A stretch of DNA of 64,000 nt from Bradyrhizobium daqingense (GCF_021044685.1 NZ_CP088014.1:3830001-3894000), one strand, 5' to 3'; shown: positions 1 through 9,570, numbered from the stretch's first letter. Translations and numbers: made by a program. The notes: generated by a model from the sequence alone, not told the origin.

Positions 1-257
1 TGTGCCTGGTCGCGATCCCCGCAATGTCGCTGCCGCTGCTGGCTGGGGCGCTGTTTGGCCTGCGCCACGGCGCGCCGTCGCGTCCCGCGCTCGCCGGTGC
101 GCTCGCGGGCCTGGTGTCGGCCGGGCTCGCCGCGACGCTCTACGCCTCGCACTGCACCGACGATTCCCCGCTGTTCGTCGCGACCTGGTACACGCTCGCG
201 ACCGCGATCGTCACGGCGGTCGGCGCGTTGGCCGGCTCGAAAGTCTTGAGATACTGA
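1..257 (+). CDS. NrsF/DUF1109 family anti-sigma protein, C-terminal part
   Basis: Only the last ~85 codons are present; the reading frame is open from base 3 and the gene begins before the window. The visible part has two hydrophobic segments, and its end (CTDDSPLFVATWYTL followed by a Gly/Ala-rich helix and a terminal LRY) matches the typical C-terminus of NrsF (DUF1109) proteins. These are six-helix inner-membrane proteins that bind and inhibit an ECF sigma factor encoded just upstream; here that sigma gene would lie outside the window. Family assignment rests on the C-terminal signature only. Confidence 0.72.
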   Translation, partial: CLVAIPAMSLPLLAGALFGLRHGAPSRPALAGALAGLVSAGLAATLYASHCTDDSPLFVATWYTLATAIVTAVGALAGSKVLRY

Positions 258-281
258 CCGCGCCGGCAAGGCGGCGCGGCG

Positions 282-2306
282 TCATGACTTCCTGCGATAG
301 AGGATAAACCGGGTCGACTCTCCGGAGCGTACGAACTGCTCCCGCAAGGTCTCGTCCACCATCTCCTTCATCCAATCATATTGGTAGGTCGCGCCGCGCT
401 CGAAGAAGAAGTAGTCGGCGCCGGCAAGGCTCCTGCTCACCTGGTCGCGGCTGAACGAGTCCCGGAAAGGCATGAACTCGCTCTTGGGGGCCCGCCCCAA
501 GGCCGGGAGAACGATCCAGTCCTGGTCGGACAGCAACAGCATGCGGCCACCGGGCGGCAGGGCCTTGTTGACCAGGTCGATGTCGCTGGCGTCGAGTGCG
601 ACCTTGATCGGGTCGGCGCTTGCTCCCCATCGGAAGCTGGCGATGCTCGGATACTTCAAATACGAACGCAGCCCGATCGTCACGTTCTGCCGCCGATCCT
701 GCGCATACAAAAGTACGGCGATCGAGACGACGGCGACCGCCGCCAGCGACACGGCCGGGACCAGCTGCGACTTTGTTCGGCCGACGGCGGCACGAAACGC
801 CGATCGGCCCCACCACGCGCCAACGGCAAGATAAGCAAACGCGTTCTGCTGCCAGACCGCATCGAGCGACCGGTTCACCCACTTGACCATGAATACCAGC
901 GCGACGAGGGACAGAACCAGCAAATAGGCGCGCTCGACGGTGCGTGAGCCGGTCCATGCGGCGGCGACGCTCACCGCCGTGCCGATCGCGATCGCGGGCA
1001 GGACGATCTGGTACACCGTCCCCAAACCGGGTTTCCAGACCAGGATCACCGCGACCCAGTTCGAGAAGCTGTGCAAACCGAGCGGCGCAAGGAACACGTA
1101 CAGGAAGTTCTTGGAGAGGACCGCCGGACCATATGCGGCAACGAACAAGGCCAGCAGAAACACGATCGACATGCCGGTGAACGCAGCGACCTCCCAGAAC
1201 CGGCGCCGCTCCAGCAACCGCACGCACAACGCGGCACAAGCCACGGCCCAGGTATAAATGCCGGTCTCGGTGTTCCAGAAAATCGAGAAGGCGCAGACGG
1301 CGGACAGCGCCACCAGCAACCGTTCGGACGGTTGCACCATGAGGCGCGCAAGCATGCCCACGGCGATGAACACCAACATGTACCGGATCGCGAGTGCGGA
1401 AGGGCCGCCGAAAGCATCGGCGTCGGCGTACTGGCACAATGCGAGAAACACGACCGCCAGGACGAAAGGCATCGCCCGGTTCTGGAAGAAGTCCCGCAGC
1501 ACCCAATAGGCCGACAGGTGGAAGACCACGAGACTTGCGGCGATCAGCCAGATGTAGGAGCGATAGAGCGCGTTGACGTCCGTCGTGAGAAACCGGCTCA
1601 ACAGGTAAGGCGGCCCGTATCCGTAGAATGCCAGGAAATCGCGGCCGGGCACCAAGCCCTCCGCAAAGTGATAGAGCGCCGGTCCCGTCAGGTAGGATAC
1701 CGGATGATTGCCGATCAATGCCCGCGCGGCCATGCCCTGCACGTCCGCAGGCAGGATCAGAGCCACCAGTGCCGCGATCAGCACCGCATCGATCCATCGA
1801 AATTCGAAGAGCCTGATCGGCTTGTATTCCGCATCGCCATCGATGTGAATGCGGGTCGGGAAGCGTCTCACGAACGGGATGAAGGCGGCGGCGACGAGGG
1901 CCGTCAGCGCGAGCTCTTGCAATCGAGGCTCGAACGTGGCCCGCAGGAACGGATGCAGCTCCGTGACGATGATCGCCGACGAGACGTAGAACAGAACGAG
2001 CGAGCGGCCTTCGAAGAATTGTCGAAGCTTGAGGGCCGCAAACGCTGCAGCGGCTCCGAACCCGTAGAACAGGATGTAGAAGATCTTCTCGGCGCGCTTG
2101 ATGGCCTCGGCGTACGGAACGTCCGACTGAACGACCGGAAAGTCCTGTGCGAGGTTTAAGCCAAGGTCCGGCTTGGCGGCGCTCAAGATCAGATAGGCCG
2201 AAAGGCCAGCTGCAACGGCGCCGACGCACGCTCCCCAGAATGCGAAGCTCTGAAATCGCCAAAGCTCGAGTTCCGACCGTGTTATCGGCTTGACAAGACG
2301 CAACAA
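282..2306 (-). CDS. Polytopic membrane protein, possibly GT-C type
   Basis: The 674-residue product has about a dozen hydrophobic helices starting near residue 20, and a soluble C-terminal region of about 130 residues. That layout recalls GT-C superfamily membrane glycosyltransferases, but no DxD/DE loop motif or specific family was recognised, so no function is assigned. The proposed start is TTG, preceded by a G-rich stretch; the next internal Met is about 190 residues in and would remove several membrane helices, so the long form is preferred. It is separated from the DUF2336 gene upstream by 127 bases and runs convergently with the gene at the left edge. Confidence 0.7.
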   Translation of the reverse strand: MLRLVKPITRSELELWRFQSFAFWGACVGAVAAGLSAYLILSAAKPDLGLNLAQDFPVVQSDVPYAEAIKRAEKIFYILFYGFGAAAAFAALKLRQFFEGRSLVLFYVSSAIIVTELHPFLRATFEPRLQELALTALVAAAFIPFVRRFPTRIHIDGDAEYKPIRLFEFRWIDAVLIAALVALILPADVQGMAARALIGNHPVSYLTGPALYHFAEGLVPGRDFLAFYGYGPPYLLSRFLTTDVNALYRSYIWLIAASLVVFHLSAYWVLRDFFQNRAMPFVLAVVFLALCQYADADAFGGPSALAIRYMLVFIAVGMLARLMVQPSERLLVALSAVCAFSIFWNTETGIYTWAVACAALCVRLLERRRFWEVAAFTGMSIVFLLALFVAAYGPAVLSKNFLYVFLAPLGLHSFSNWVAVILVWKPGLGTVYQIVLPAIAIGTAVSVAAAWTGSRTVERAYLLVLSLVALVFMVKWVNRSLDAVWQQNAFAYLAVGAWWGRSAFRAAVGRTKSQLVPAVSLAAVAVVSIAVLLYAQDRRQNVTIGLRSYLKYPSIASFRWGASADPIKVALDASDIDLVNKALPPGGRMLLLSDQDWIVLPALGRAPKSEFMPFRDSFSRDQVSRSLAGADYFFFERGATYQYDWMKEMVDETLREQFVRSGESTRFILYRRKS

Positions 2307-2433
2307 TACCCACCCCCCGGGACGAATCCTCCGGAAGCTAAAACAAAAAAATCAAGGGCGCCATCAGCGCGGCAGCATGTTTCATGGAAACGTCACGCGC
2401 GACGATCGAAGCGGTGATGCCTTGAGTCACGCC

Positions 2434-3534
2434 TCAGGCAGGCGTCGTGTTCTGCTGCATGCGGTGGAAGCGCAGCACCTGTTGCGCCGTCGATGAGCGC
2501 AGGGCTTCGTAGGTGTCGCGCAGCGCCAGCATGTCGGTCTGCGAGCCGCCGGAGAGCTTCTCGCGCATGGCGATGATCGCGCGCACGCTCGGCCACGACA
2601 TGCCCGCGATCTTGGCGAGGATCATCACGCCCTCGGTGCGGCTCTCGATCATCATGTTCTCGGCGGTCTCGACCGCAACGCCCGCAAGCGCGGCGAGCCC
2701 CGCATTGGTCTCGTCGAACTTGCCCTGCTCGGCGAAAGCGGTCACCTGGAGCTCGTTGAGGCGGCCGTCGTCGTACAGCGACTTCACCAGTGCGCGCGCC
2801 ATCTCCGTCTGCTTCGTCATGGTAGCAGCGCGGACCCGCTGGGCCGCTTCCTGGACCACGCTCGACACTTCCTCGGCGAGCTCCGGATGCGCAGCCGCCA
2901 ATTTCCTGCGCACGCTCGATGAGGCTTTCGCAACCAGCTTCAAATAGTGATGACGCGGCAAATCGGGCCGCTGGCCGATGCAGGTGGCGAGCTCGTCGTC
3001 GCGTTCGGCGCGGGTGACGAGATCGGTGAGACTTCCCTCGGAGAGGCGCGCGCCCCGATTGCTGACGGTCGACTGCACCACGTCCTCATTGCCGCGGGTC
3101 ACCAGGACGTCGCTCAATGCCTCCGACAGCACCCGCCGCAGAGAGATGGCCTTGAGATGCGCCTGGCCTCTGGTGCGCGCGATCTCGATGAGGGTCGCCT
3201 CGTCGAGCCGTTCCGATGTCGACAGCACGGGCCCGGAGACCTCGATCACCTCGTCGCGCGCCAGTGCGCGGATGATCCCGGGCGGCGCGGCCGCGATCGG
3301 AGCGAGGCGGTCGGCGAGCAGCGCCTTGGCCGAGGTCTCGATCTCCTCGATGAGGCACTGGAACACGTCGTCGAACACGCGGACGTGGTCGTCGGAATAA
3401 TCCATTGCGTTGCCGACGAAGAGATCGGTGACCCGGCGCAGCGTCTCGACCCGGCGCGCGACGGTGCCGTGCGAGAGCGCAGCCTGCAATTCCTCGAGCA
3501 GGTTCTCGGATGGTTTCATGGATTTCGATCTCAT
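2434..3534 (-). CDS. DUF2336 domain protein
   Basis: The 366-residue protein is soluble and predominantly helical. Its N-terminus (ELQAALSHGTVARRVETLRRVTDLF) resembles the DUF2336 family, a helical-repeat domain restricted largely to alphaproteobacteria and of unknown function. Two in-frame ATGs, at residues 1 and 6, are equally plausible starts. It follows the diguanylate cyclase gene on the same strand with a 62-base gap, so co-transcription is possible. A second DUF2336 protein is encoded at 39444-40418. Confidence 0.75.
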   Translation of the reverse strand: MRSKSMKPSENLLEELQAALSHGTVARRVETLRRVTDLFVGNAMDYSDDHVRVFDDVFQCLIEEIETSAKALLADRLAPIAAAPPGIIRALARDEVIEVSGPVLSTSERLDEATLIEIARTRGQAHLKAISLRRVLSEALSDVLVTRGNEDVVQSTVSNRGARLSEGSLTDLVTRAERDDELATCIGQRPDLPRHHYLKLVAKASSSVRRKLAAAHPELAEEVSSVVQEAAQRVRAATMTKQTEMARALVKSLYDDGRLNELQVTAFAEQGKFDETNAGLAALAGVAVETAENMMIESRTEGVMILAKIAGMSWPSVRAIIAMREKLSGGSQTDMLALRDTYEALRSSTAQQVLRFHRMQQNTTPA

Positions 3535-3596
3535 TGCCCTGTCCTGGAGCGTTTGCTCCGGCGACGTCTTCTCACGCGCCGGGGAAAATGAATTGG

Positions 3597-4754
3597 TCAG
3601 TTCGTTGAAATGCGGTTGCGCCCTTGTGCCTTGGCGGAATAGAGCGCGCTGTCGGCGCGGGCGAGGAACGTGTCGGCAGTATCAGATTCGCGCAGCGTCA
3701 CGACGCCCGCGGAAATGGTCACGCGCATGCCGGGGGAAAATGCGCTCCAGTCGAGATCGGCAACGATGCCGCGCAAGCGCTCGAGCATGCACGCGGCCGC
3801 CTCGCCATCGGTCCCCGGCAGCAGCAGCAGGAATTCCTCGCCGCCGTAGCGGCCGAAGCAGTCGGCCGGGCGGATGTTGGCGAAAACGGTGATCGCGAAG
3901 GTACGCAGCACCTCGTCGCCGACGGGATGGCCGTGAGCGTCGTTGATGCGCTTGAACCAGTCGAGATCGATCAGCGCGATCGCGCAAGCTGTCGATGCCT
4001 GCCGCGACTTTTCGATCTCGGCATCGAGAAGCCGCATGATGCAGCGGCGGTTGTAGGAGCCGGTGAGCTCGTCGAGCTCGGCCAACTCCTCGATGCGCTC
4101 ATAGGCGGCCTTCAGCTCGATGCTGCGCCGATACAGGACCTTGCGCAGCGTGGCGCCGAACAGGCCGAGGAAGGCGCACTGGCCGATCACCAGCACGAAG
4201 CACAGCATGGAGGCGGTCCGCTGCAGCCGCGTTGCGACGGGCAGGCCGATCGGCAGGTCGGACGCGAGGAAGACCGCGGCAAGGCCGCAGGTCGCGATCG
4301 CCCAGGTCAGCATCGCCTGCGCCGAGGTCATGCGCAGCGAGCCGAAGGCGAAGATCAGGAACAGCACGCTGATGAAGGTGATGCCGATGGTCGGCACCGA
4401 TAGCAGGAACACGAACTGCAGCGCCGTGTGCGCCGAAATCTGGAATACGGTGAGATAGTGGTCGCTGAACCTTTCGCCGACACCGGCTTCGGAGAGCACG
4501 GCGAACGTGCCGATGGTCAGGAGCCCGCCGAACCAGAACAACGAGGCAACGTCGAGGGAGATCGCACCGTCAAAGGCGTATAGCAACAAGACCGAGGCGC
4601 CGAGCGAGTAGCTTGCGACCTGGCCGATATACATCTGGCGGCGCTGCCGGGTCCGGCGCGCGCGGACTTCGGGCGCGGCGGCCTCGGGTGTGAGGACGAG
4701 ATCCGCGACTTCGGCGGCATTCCTCTCCGGAAAGGACGTCGCGGCCGTGCTCAT
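3597..4754 (-). CDS. Membrane-bound diguanylate cyclase (GGDEF)
   Basis: The 385-residue protein has about six hydrophobic helices in residues 50-205, a short coiled linker, then a GGDEF domain that makes c-di-GMP from two GTP. The active-site motif is GGEEF at residues 304-308. An RPAD sequence lies five residues upstream, in the position of the RxxD inhibitory site, suggesting product feedback. DELTGSYNRR and the DLDWFKRIND segment are also typical of active cyclases. The sensor part resembles no named input domain, so the signal is unknown. Confidence 0.9.
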   Translation of the reverse strand: MSTAATSFPERNAAEVADLVLTPEAAAPEVRARRTRQRRQMYIGQVASYSLGASVLLLYAFDGAISLDVASLFWFGGLLTIGTFAVLSEAGVGERFSDHYLTVFQISAHTALQFVFLLSVPTIGITFISVLFLIFAFGSLRMTSAQAMLTWAIATCGLAAVFLASDLPIGLPVATRLQRTASMLCFVLVIGQCAFLGLFGATLRKVLYRRSIELKAAYERIEELAELDELTGSYNRRCIMRLLDAEIEKSRQASTACAIALIDLDWFKRINDAHGHPVGDEVLRTFAITVFANIRPADCFGRYGGEEFLLLLPGTDGEAAACMLERLRGIVADLDWSAFSPGMRVTISAGVVTLRESDTADTFLARADSALYSAKAQGRNRISTN

Positions 4755-5190
4755 TGTCCCGCCAATGGTGGATGTCAGCGCAAAAATCTACGTGGCAAGC
4801 CTTTAGGTTTGGTATCCTTTTGAAATCGAATCCGTCCGTGGTCTTCGGGCCATGGAACATCGACGGGCAAGATCGTTTGCCGTCGATTAGGCATTGGGTG
4901 CAATGCGGTCGAGCCAAAACGGGGGTTCGCGAGACATAGGTCGTGCAGGGCTACTATGGGGAACCAGACTTGGCCGCACCGCCTGTGCCGGACGGCCACT
5001 GCAGGGAAATGTTCAGTATTATGCTACCAATCTGGACCGGAACGGCCGGCCGCCAGGGGCGGAACACGGAAAATGCTCGTATGTGGAGTAGATCACACAA
5101 GCTCCCGGATGACTGCGGTAGGTTGAAGAATTTCGCCCCTCCAGTCGAACCGTCCGCCGCACCGACCCGACCAACCTTGCGAGACGGCCA
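4755..5190. other. 436-bp intergenic region between divergent genes
   Basis: This region separates the diguanylate cyclase (minus) from the ECF sigma operon (plus) and should hold both promoters. No convincing open frame, repeat or RNA gene was seen. A GGAAC (4854-4858) with CGTT at 4874-4877 resembles an EcfG-type promoter, but the 15-base spacer is one short of the usual 16-17, so it is not called. Confidence 0.5.
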
Positions 5191-5760
5191 TTGAGCGTGA
5201 CACAGGCGGCTACGGACGAGGTCCTGATCGCCAGGATCGCCCAAGGTGACCGGCTCGCCATGCAGGTGCTGTACGGGCGGCACCATGTCAGGGTTTATAG
5301 GTTCGGTCTCAGGCTCGTGCGGGACGAGCAGGCGGCGGAAGACCTCATCAGCGAGGTGTTTCTCGACGTCTGGCGTCAAGCCGGCAAGTTCGAGGGTCGA
5401 TCCGCCGTTTCCACCTGGCTGCTGGCAATCACCCGATTCAAGGCCCTCTCTGCGCTGCGGCGCAGGAAGGATTTCGAGCTGGACGAAGAGGCTGCCAACG
5501 CGATCGAGGATACGTCCGACGATCCGGAAACGGTGGTCCAGAAGAAGGATACCAGTGAGGCGTTGCGGGAGTGTCTGACGGGCCTCTCGCCTGACCATCG
5601 GGAGATCGTCGATCTCGTCTACTACCACGAGAAGTCCGTGGAGGAAGTGGCCGAAATCGTCGGGATACCGGAGAACACTGTGAAGACGCGCTTGTTCTAT
5701 GCGCGCAAGAAACTGGCCGAACTGCTGAAGGCAGCCGGCGTTGAGCGAGGCTGGCCATGA
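5191..5760 (+). CDS. ECF-type RNA polymerase sigma factor
   Basis: The 189-residue protein has a sigma-70 region 2 (AAEDLISEVFLDVWRQ, about residues 45-65) and a region 4 helix-turn-helix (VEEVAEIVGIPENTVKTRL, about residues 150-170), with no regions 1 or 3, as in extracytoplasmic-function sigma factors. The start could be TTG at 5191 or GTG at 5197. Its stop codon overlaps the start of the anti-sigma gene (ATGA), indicating translational coupling. By context it should drive its own operon, including the exported protease. Confidence 0.93.
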   Translation: MSVTQAATDEVLIARIAQGDRLAMQVLYGRHHVRVYRFGLRLVRDEQAAEDLISEVFLDVWRQAGKFEGRSAVSTWLLAITRFKALSALRRRKDFELDEEAANAIEDTSDDPETVVQKKDTSEALRECLTGLSPDHREIVDLVYYHEKSVEEVAEIVGIPENTVKTRLFYARKKLAELLKAAGVERGWP

Positions 5761-6452
5761 TGGCTTTGAGCAAGAAGATGCTGGAGCAAGAGCCCAGTGA
5801 GATTGAACTGCTGCTGCCCTGGCACGCTGCCGGCACGCTGAACGCGCGCGATGCCCGCCGCGTCGAGGAAGCGCTGGCGCGCGATCCCGAGCTGGCGAAG
5901 CAATATGCCGCGATCCGCGGCGAGTACGAAGAGACCATTCGTCTGAACGAGAGCCTGGGGGCTCCGTCAGGGCGAGCGATGCAGAAACTGTTCGCCGCGA
6001 TCGACGCCGAGCCGGCGCGGGCGACCGGTTCGCTGCCGCTGTCGGCGCGTATCTCGACCTTCTTCGCGGGCCTGTCGCCGCGCACGCTGGCCTGGTCGGC
6101 GGGCCTCGGCGCCGTCGCGCTGGTGCTGCAGGCCGGAATCATCGGCGCCGTGCTGATGAAGAACCAGCCGGCGACCTTCCAGACCGCTTCGCTGTCGACC
6201 AGCGCTCCGGTCACGCGCGAACTCGGCAACGCGTCGACGCCGGCCCGCGCGCTGGTGCGCTTCACGCCCGAGGCGCGCATTGCCGACATCACCGCGCTGC
6301 TCGACAGCTACCAGGCCTCGATCGTCGACGGCGCCAAGGGGGGCATGTTCCGCCTCCAGTTCAACAAGGCGATGAGCCAGGACGAGCTCGCCTCGCTGCT
6401 CGGCAAGATGCAGCGCGAGAAGTTCGTCAATCTGGCCGTCGCGGCGCCCTGA
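5757..6452 (+). CDS. Membrane anti-sigma factor, partner of the adjacent ECF sigma
   Basis: The 231-residue protein has a cytoplasmic N-terminal helical part (EIELLLPWHAAGTLNARDARRVEE) of the kind seen in anti-sigma domains. One membrane helix follows at about residues 112-134, then a periplasmic C-terminal domain of about 90 residues. It has no zinc-binding HxxxCxxC motif, so it is not a ZAS-type redox sensor. The gene overlaps the sigma gene by four bases and is followed 16 bases later by the protease gene. Role inferred from domain layout and position. Confidence 0.8.
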   Translation: MMALSKKMLEQEPSEIELLLPWHAAGTLNARDARRVEEALARDPELAKQYAAIRGEYEETIRLNESLGAPSGRAMQKLFAAIDAEPARATGSLPLSARISTFFAGLSPRTLAWSAGLGAVALVLQAGIIGAVLMKNQPATFQTASLSTSAPVTRELGNASTPARALVRFTPEARIADITALLDSYQASIVDGAKGGMFRLQFNKAMSQDELASLLGKMQREKFVNLAVAAP

Positions 6453-6468
6453 ACGCGCCGCTGAACCC

Positions 6469-8184
6469 ATGACGCGCAAGTCCGAGAACAGGGGACGCGC
6501 CGGGGCCTACGCTTCGTCGGTCGGCGCCGCGCTATTGCTCACCGCCTGTTTGGGCGTGGAGCCTGCGCAGGCGCAGGCGATCATGCGCGCACCCGCGATC
6601 AGCGTTCCCTCGCGCACGCCGACCATCTCTCCGAGCATGGCCCCGCGCGTCACCTCCAGTCTCGCCGGGCGCACGGTCAGCGTCGACCGCGGTCCGCGGA
6701 CGATGGCGACCATTCCCCATACCACGACGTCGCGCGTACGGCCGATGAAGCCGGTAGTGCCCTATGCGCGCTATTCCCCCAACCTCTATCCGGCGTGCAC
6801 TGCAGCTTACCGTGATGCCGACGGCGAGTGCGCAGGTCAACCCAACGCAGGCGGGCAGGGCGGTGGAAAGTCGGGCAAGAAAACCGCCGGCAAGGGGCGC
6901 GGCAACAACACGCCGGTCGCGGTCACCTCGCGCAGCTTCGCCAATGAATTCGTCGCCGAGATCGACGCTGCGCTGTCGCCGACCGAGGCCGATGAGCTCG
7001 CCCGTCGCCACGGCCTGACGCGCGTCGCCTCCGAGAATTTTCCGTTGATCGGCGCCACCTTCGGCCTGTTCCGCATCAGCGACGGCCGACCGTACGAGAC
7101 GGTGCGGCGCGAATTCGCGGCCGACGGCAGCGTGCGCTCGCTCCAGCCGAACTTCCGCTATGTGCTCCAGGATCAAAGGTCGTCGCGAACGACCGAGGGC
7201 GATCCGGCGCAATATGCGCTGACGAAGCTCCGCCTGCCGCAGGCGCATACGCTGGTGCACGGCGCCAACGTCACGGTCGCCGTGATCGATTCCGGCATCG
7301 ACGCCAGCCATCCCGAACTCGCCAACTCCGTCGCCGACAGTTTCGATGCGCTCGGCAGCGCCGAGGGCCCGCATATTCATGGCACCGGCATCGCGGGAGC
7401 CATCGTGGCGCACGCCCGGCTGATGGGCAGCGCGCCCGAGGCGCGCATCATCGCGATCCGCGCCTTCGGGGGCACTGCGGGCGGCGCCGAGAGCTCGTCC
7501 TACGTCATCCTGCGCTCGCTGAACCATGCCGCCGAGCACGGCGCGCAGATCGTCAATATGAGCTTTGCCGGTCCGAAGGACGCGGTGATCGAGCGCGCCA
7601 TCGCCGCGACCGCCGCGCGCGGCCTGGTGCTGATCGCGGCCGCCGGCAATGCCGGCGCGAAATCGCCGCCGCTCTATCCCGCCGCCAACCCGAACGTGAT
7701 CGCGGTCAGCGCGACCGATCAGCAGGACAGGCTGTTCACCGCCTCCAACCGCGGCAATCACATCGCGGTCGCAGCTCCCGGCGTCGACATCTTCCTGCCG
7801 GCGCCCGGCGGCAAATATCAGATCACGTCGGGAACCTCGTTCTCGGCGGCCTACGTCTCCGGCGTAGCGGCGCTGTTGCTGGAGCGCAACCATGCCTTGA
7901 AGCCGGAAGCGCTGCGCATGACGCTGACGAAGACCGCGCGCGACCTCGGTTCACCCGGGCGCGACGATCAGTTCGGCGACGGCCAGGCCGACGCGTTTGC
8001 CGCGGTCATGGCCGTTCCCGCCGACAATGCGACGCCGGTCGCCGCGGCATCCGGTACAACAAAACGTGAAGATGCCGGCAAGCGTCGCGACGAGCCGGGT
8101 ATGCGCGCAATCGAACAACCCTCGCTGTCGAGCTCGGACGAGAAATCCACGGTTTCTCAGGCGGATAGGCCGGCGACGCGATAA
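6469..8184 (+). CDS. Exported subtilisin-like (S8) serine protease
   Basis: The 571-residue protein carries an intact S8 triad: Asp274 (AVIDSGID), His304 (HGTGIAG) and Ser457 (GTSFSAAYVSG). The N-terminus has a signal sequence. It includes a possible lipobox LTAC near residue 26 and also an AQA site a few residues later, so either a lipoprotein or a soluble periplasmic form is possible. Between the signal and the catalytic domain lie a low-complexity region and a segment (about residues 155-235) resembling an I9-like propeptide. The tail after about residue 515 is Ala/Thr-rich. Third gene of the ECF sigma operon, so likely part of its regulon. Confidence 0.9.
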   Translation: MTRKSENRGRAGAYASSVGAALLLTACLGVEPAQAQAIMRAPAISVPSRTPTISPSMAPRVTSSLAGRTVSVDRGPRTMATIPHTTTSRVRPMKPVVPYARYSPNLYPACTAAYRDADGECAGQPNAGGQGGGKSGKKTAGKGRGNNTPVAVTSRSFANEFVAEIDAALSPTEADELARRHGLTRVASENFPLIGATFGLFRISDGRPYETVRREFAADGSVRSLQPNFRYVLQDQRSSRTTEGDPAQYALTKLRLPQAHTLVHGANVTVAVIDSGIDASHPELANSVADSFDALGSAEGPHIHGTGIAGAIVAHARLMGSAPEARIIAIRAFGGTAGGAESSSYVILRSLNHAAEHGAQIVNMSFAGPKDAVIERAIAATAARGLVLIAAAGNAGAKSPPLYPAANPNVIAVSATDQQDRLFTASNRGNHIAVAAPGVDIFLPAPGGKYQITSGTSFSAAYVSGVAALLLERNHALKPEALRMTLTKTARDLGSPGRDDQFGDGQADAFAAVMAVPADNATPVAAASGTTKREDAGKRRDEPGMRAIEQPSLSSSDEKSTVSQADRPATR

Positions 8185-8665
8185 GGCCTGCGACAAAGCT
8201 GCGCGCTAGGCCAAGCCCCAAAAAGCAAACGTCGCGTTGAACGTTCAGCCAGCTGCCACGACCAAATGATGTGGGAGCGGTCATCCCTCCCCATCGGTCA
8301 TATCAGGCGCGAGCGCCCATCCACCCCAAGCGCCCATATGGCTTGACCCGTCCGGTTGTCCCCCCGGACGGGTCTTTTCTTTTGCATCCTGATTTTTGAA
8401 GCCTCGCGCGCATTCAGCTTGCGGTTGAACGAACCTGTCTGGATTCGTGGCGAACCTTCGCTCGACACCCTGCAAGCCCGTCATGCTTGTGCGAAGCTTG
8501 ACTCGAAAACACAGCAAATGTCCGCACGACTACGGTGTTTGATGACCGACGCGGTGTCGTTGCTGGACAAGTCAAAACTTTTCCACAAAATATTCATGTC
8601 GCGTCTAAATTGATTCGTGTGCGTTGCGTCCTCCGCGTCCGTATTTTCCCCTGACGGGCTGGTTC
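8185..8665. other. 481-bp intergenic region with a terminator
   Basis: Downstream of the protease there are 160 bases without an open frame, containing a repeated GCGCCCAT octamer near 8310-8335, before a strong terminator at 8345. A second 280-base stretch leads to the TIGR03809 gene. No RNA family was recognised. The distance between the protease stop and the terminator leaves room for a long 3' UTR or a small RNA. Confidence 0.45.
8345..8383 (+). terminator. Rho-independent terminator
   Basis: An 11-bp perfect stem GACCCGTCCGG / CCGGACGGGTC with an 8-base loop is followed by TTTTCTTTT. Orientation fits transcription from the protease operon or from a small transcript ending here. Confidence 0.85.
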
Positions 8666-9448
8666 ATGACACATCGCCAAGAAGTCGTTCGCGACGCTGT
8701 TAGCCGCGACATTGCGGCACGCTGGTGCGCTCTCGCCGAGCAGCGGCTGCAGCATCTCTCCGAAATGTTCGAGACCGGCCGCTGGCGCCGTTATCATTCG
8801 GAGATCGCGTTTCTCGAGAACATCCAGGAGGCCAAGCGCGCGGTCCAGACTTGGCGCGCGCTTGCGACCGGCGCGGACGTCGCCGAAGCCGCCGCGAGCG
8901 TGACGCCCGCCTTCGGCTGGTCGCCGGCAACGATGCCGCGCGTGTTTCCGCGCGAGCAACAGGCGCAGACCGTGCAGCCGAAGGCCGTCCACATCGCGCC
9001 CGAGACCGCCGTACCGGTCAGGCTCGATCCCAAGCCGGACGTTCTCGCCGAAATCATCGAAGCCCCGATCGCACCGCGCAACGAGCCGCCGGCGCCGGTC
9101 GCGCCGCCTGCCATGATGGCGCCGCCCACGATGGCAGCGTTCATCGCCCCCGCCGAGATGCCGCCGCTCAGGGCTCCCGCTGCGCGGGCGCCGTTCACCG
9201 CACCCGCCGTGAGGTCACCGCTTGCGCCTGCCGCGACGGCGCCGTCCACTGCGCCTGAAGTGAAGCTGCCGCTCGCGGTGCCAGCCGCGAAGCCGTCGAA
9301 GAGCGCGCCTGCAGCAATGGCTGCGCTCCTTCCGCAGTTCGCCCCGCCGCCCGAGGAGATCGTCGCGGCCCCGGAGCGCGTCGTCGAATTCACCTTCAGC
9401 CTCGATGGCCTGGAAGCAAAATACCCGCTTCTCAGGAACGCATTCTAG
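8666..9448 (+). CDS. TIGR03809 family protein
   Basis: The 260-residue protein has a conserved N-terminal ~75 residues (ARWCALAEQRLQHLSEMFE, then a GRWRRYHSE segment) that match the TIGR03809 family as I remember it, known from Bradyrhizobium and Rhodopseudomonas relatives and of unknown function. Residues ~100-230 are low-complexity Pro/Ala with repeated APA units, and the last 30 residues are again more complex. ATG at 8666 is preferred over TTG at 8624. It is convergent with a TIGR03808 protein gene. Confidence 0.72.
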   Translation: MTHRQEVVRDAVSRDIAARWCALAEQRLQHLSEMFETGRWRRYHSEIAFLENIQEAKRAVQTWRALATGADVAEAAASVTPAFGWSPATMPRVFPREQQAQTVQPKAVHIAPETAVPVRLDPKPDVLAEIIEAPIAPRNEPPAPVAPPAMMAPPTMAAFIAPAEMPPLRAPAARAPFTAPAVRSPLAPAATAPSTAPEVKLPLAVPAAKPSKSAPAAMAALLPQFAPPPEEIVAAPERVVEFTFSLDGLEAKYPLLRNAF

Positions 9449-9483
9449 GGCAAGGCCCAACAGGCCTGGCGCATCTCTCTCAC

Positions 9484-9544
9484 CCGTCATCCCGAGGTGC
9501 GAGGCAAGGGACGCATCGCGTCTCAGGTGGAGGCTCGAAGGATG
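9484..9544. repeat. Degenerate intergenic repeat, family C
   Basis: CGTCATCCCGAGGTGCGAG, then GCGTCTCAG and CTCGAAGGATGAA, resemble the two arms of the CCTCATCCTGAG / GTCTCGAAGGATG repeat found better preserved at 34899 and 15600. It lies between two convergent genes. Confidence 0.5.
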
Positions 9545-9570
9545 AACGGCCCCTCTGCCTAGCCGCGGGC

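Noticed and set aside
4854..4877. EcfG-like promoter before the ECF sigma gene
   Set aside because: GGAAC and CGTT are present but the spacer is 15 bases rather than 16-17, and it is more than 300 bases from the gene.
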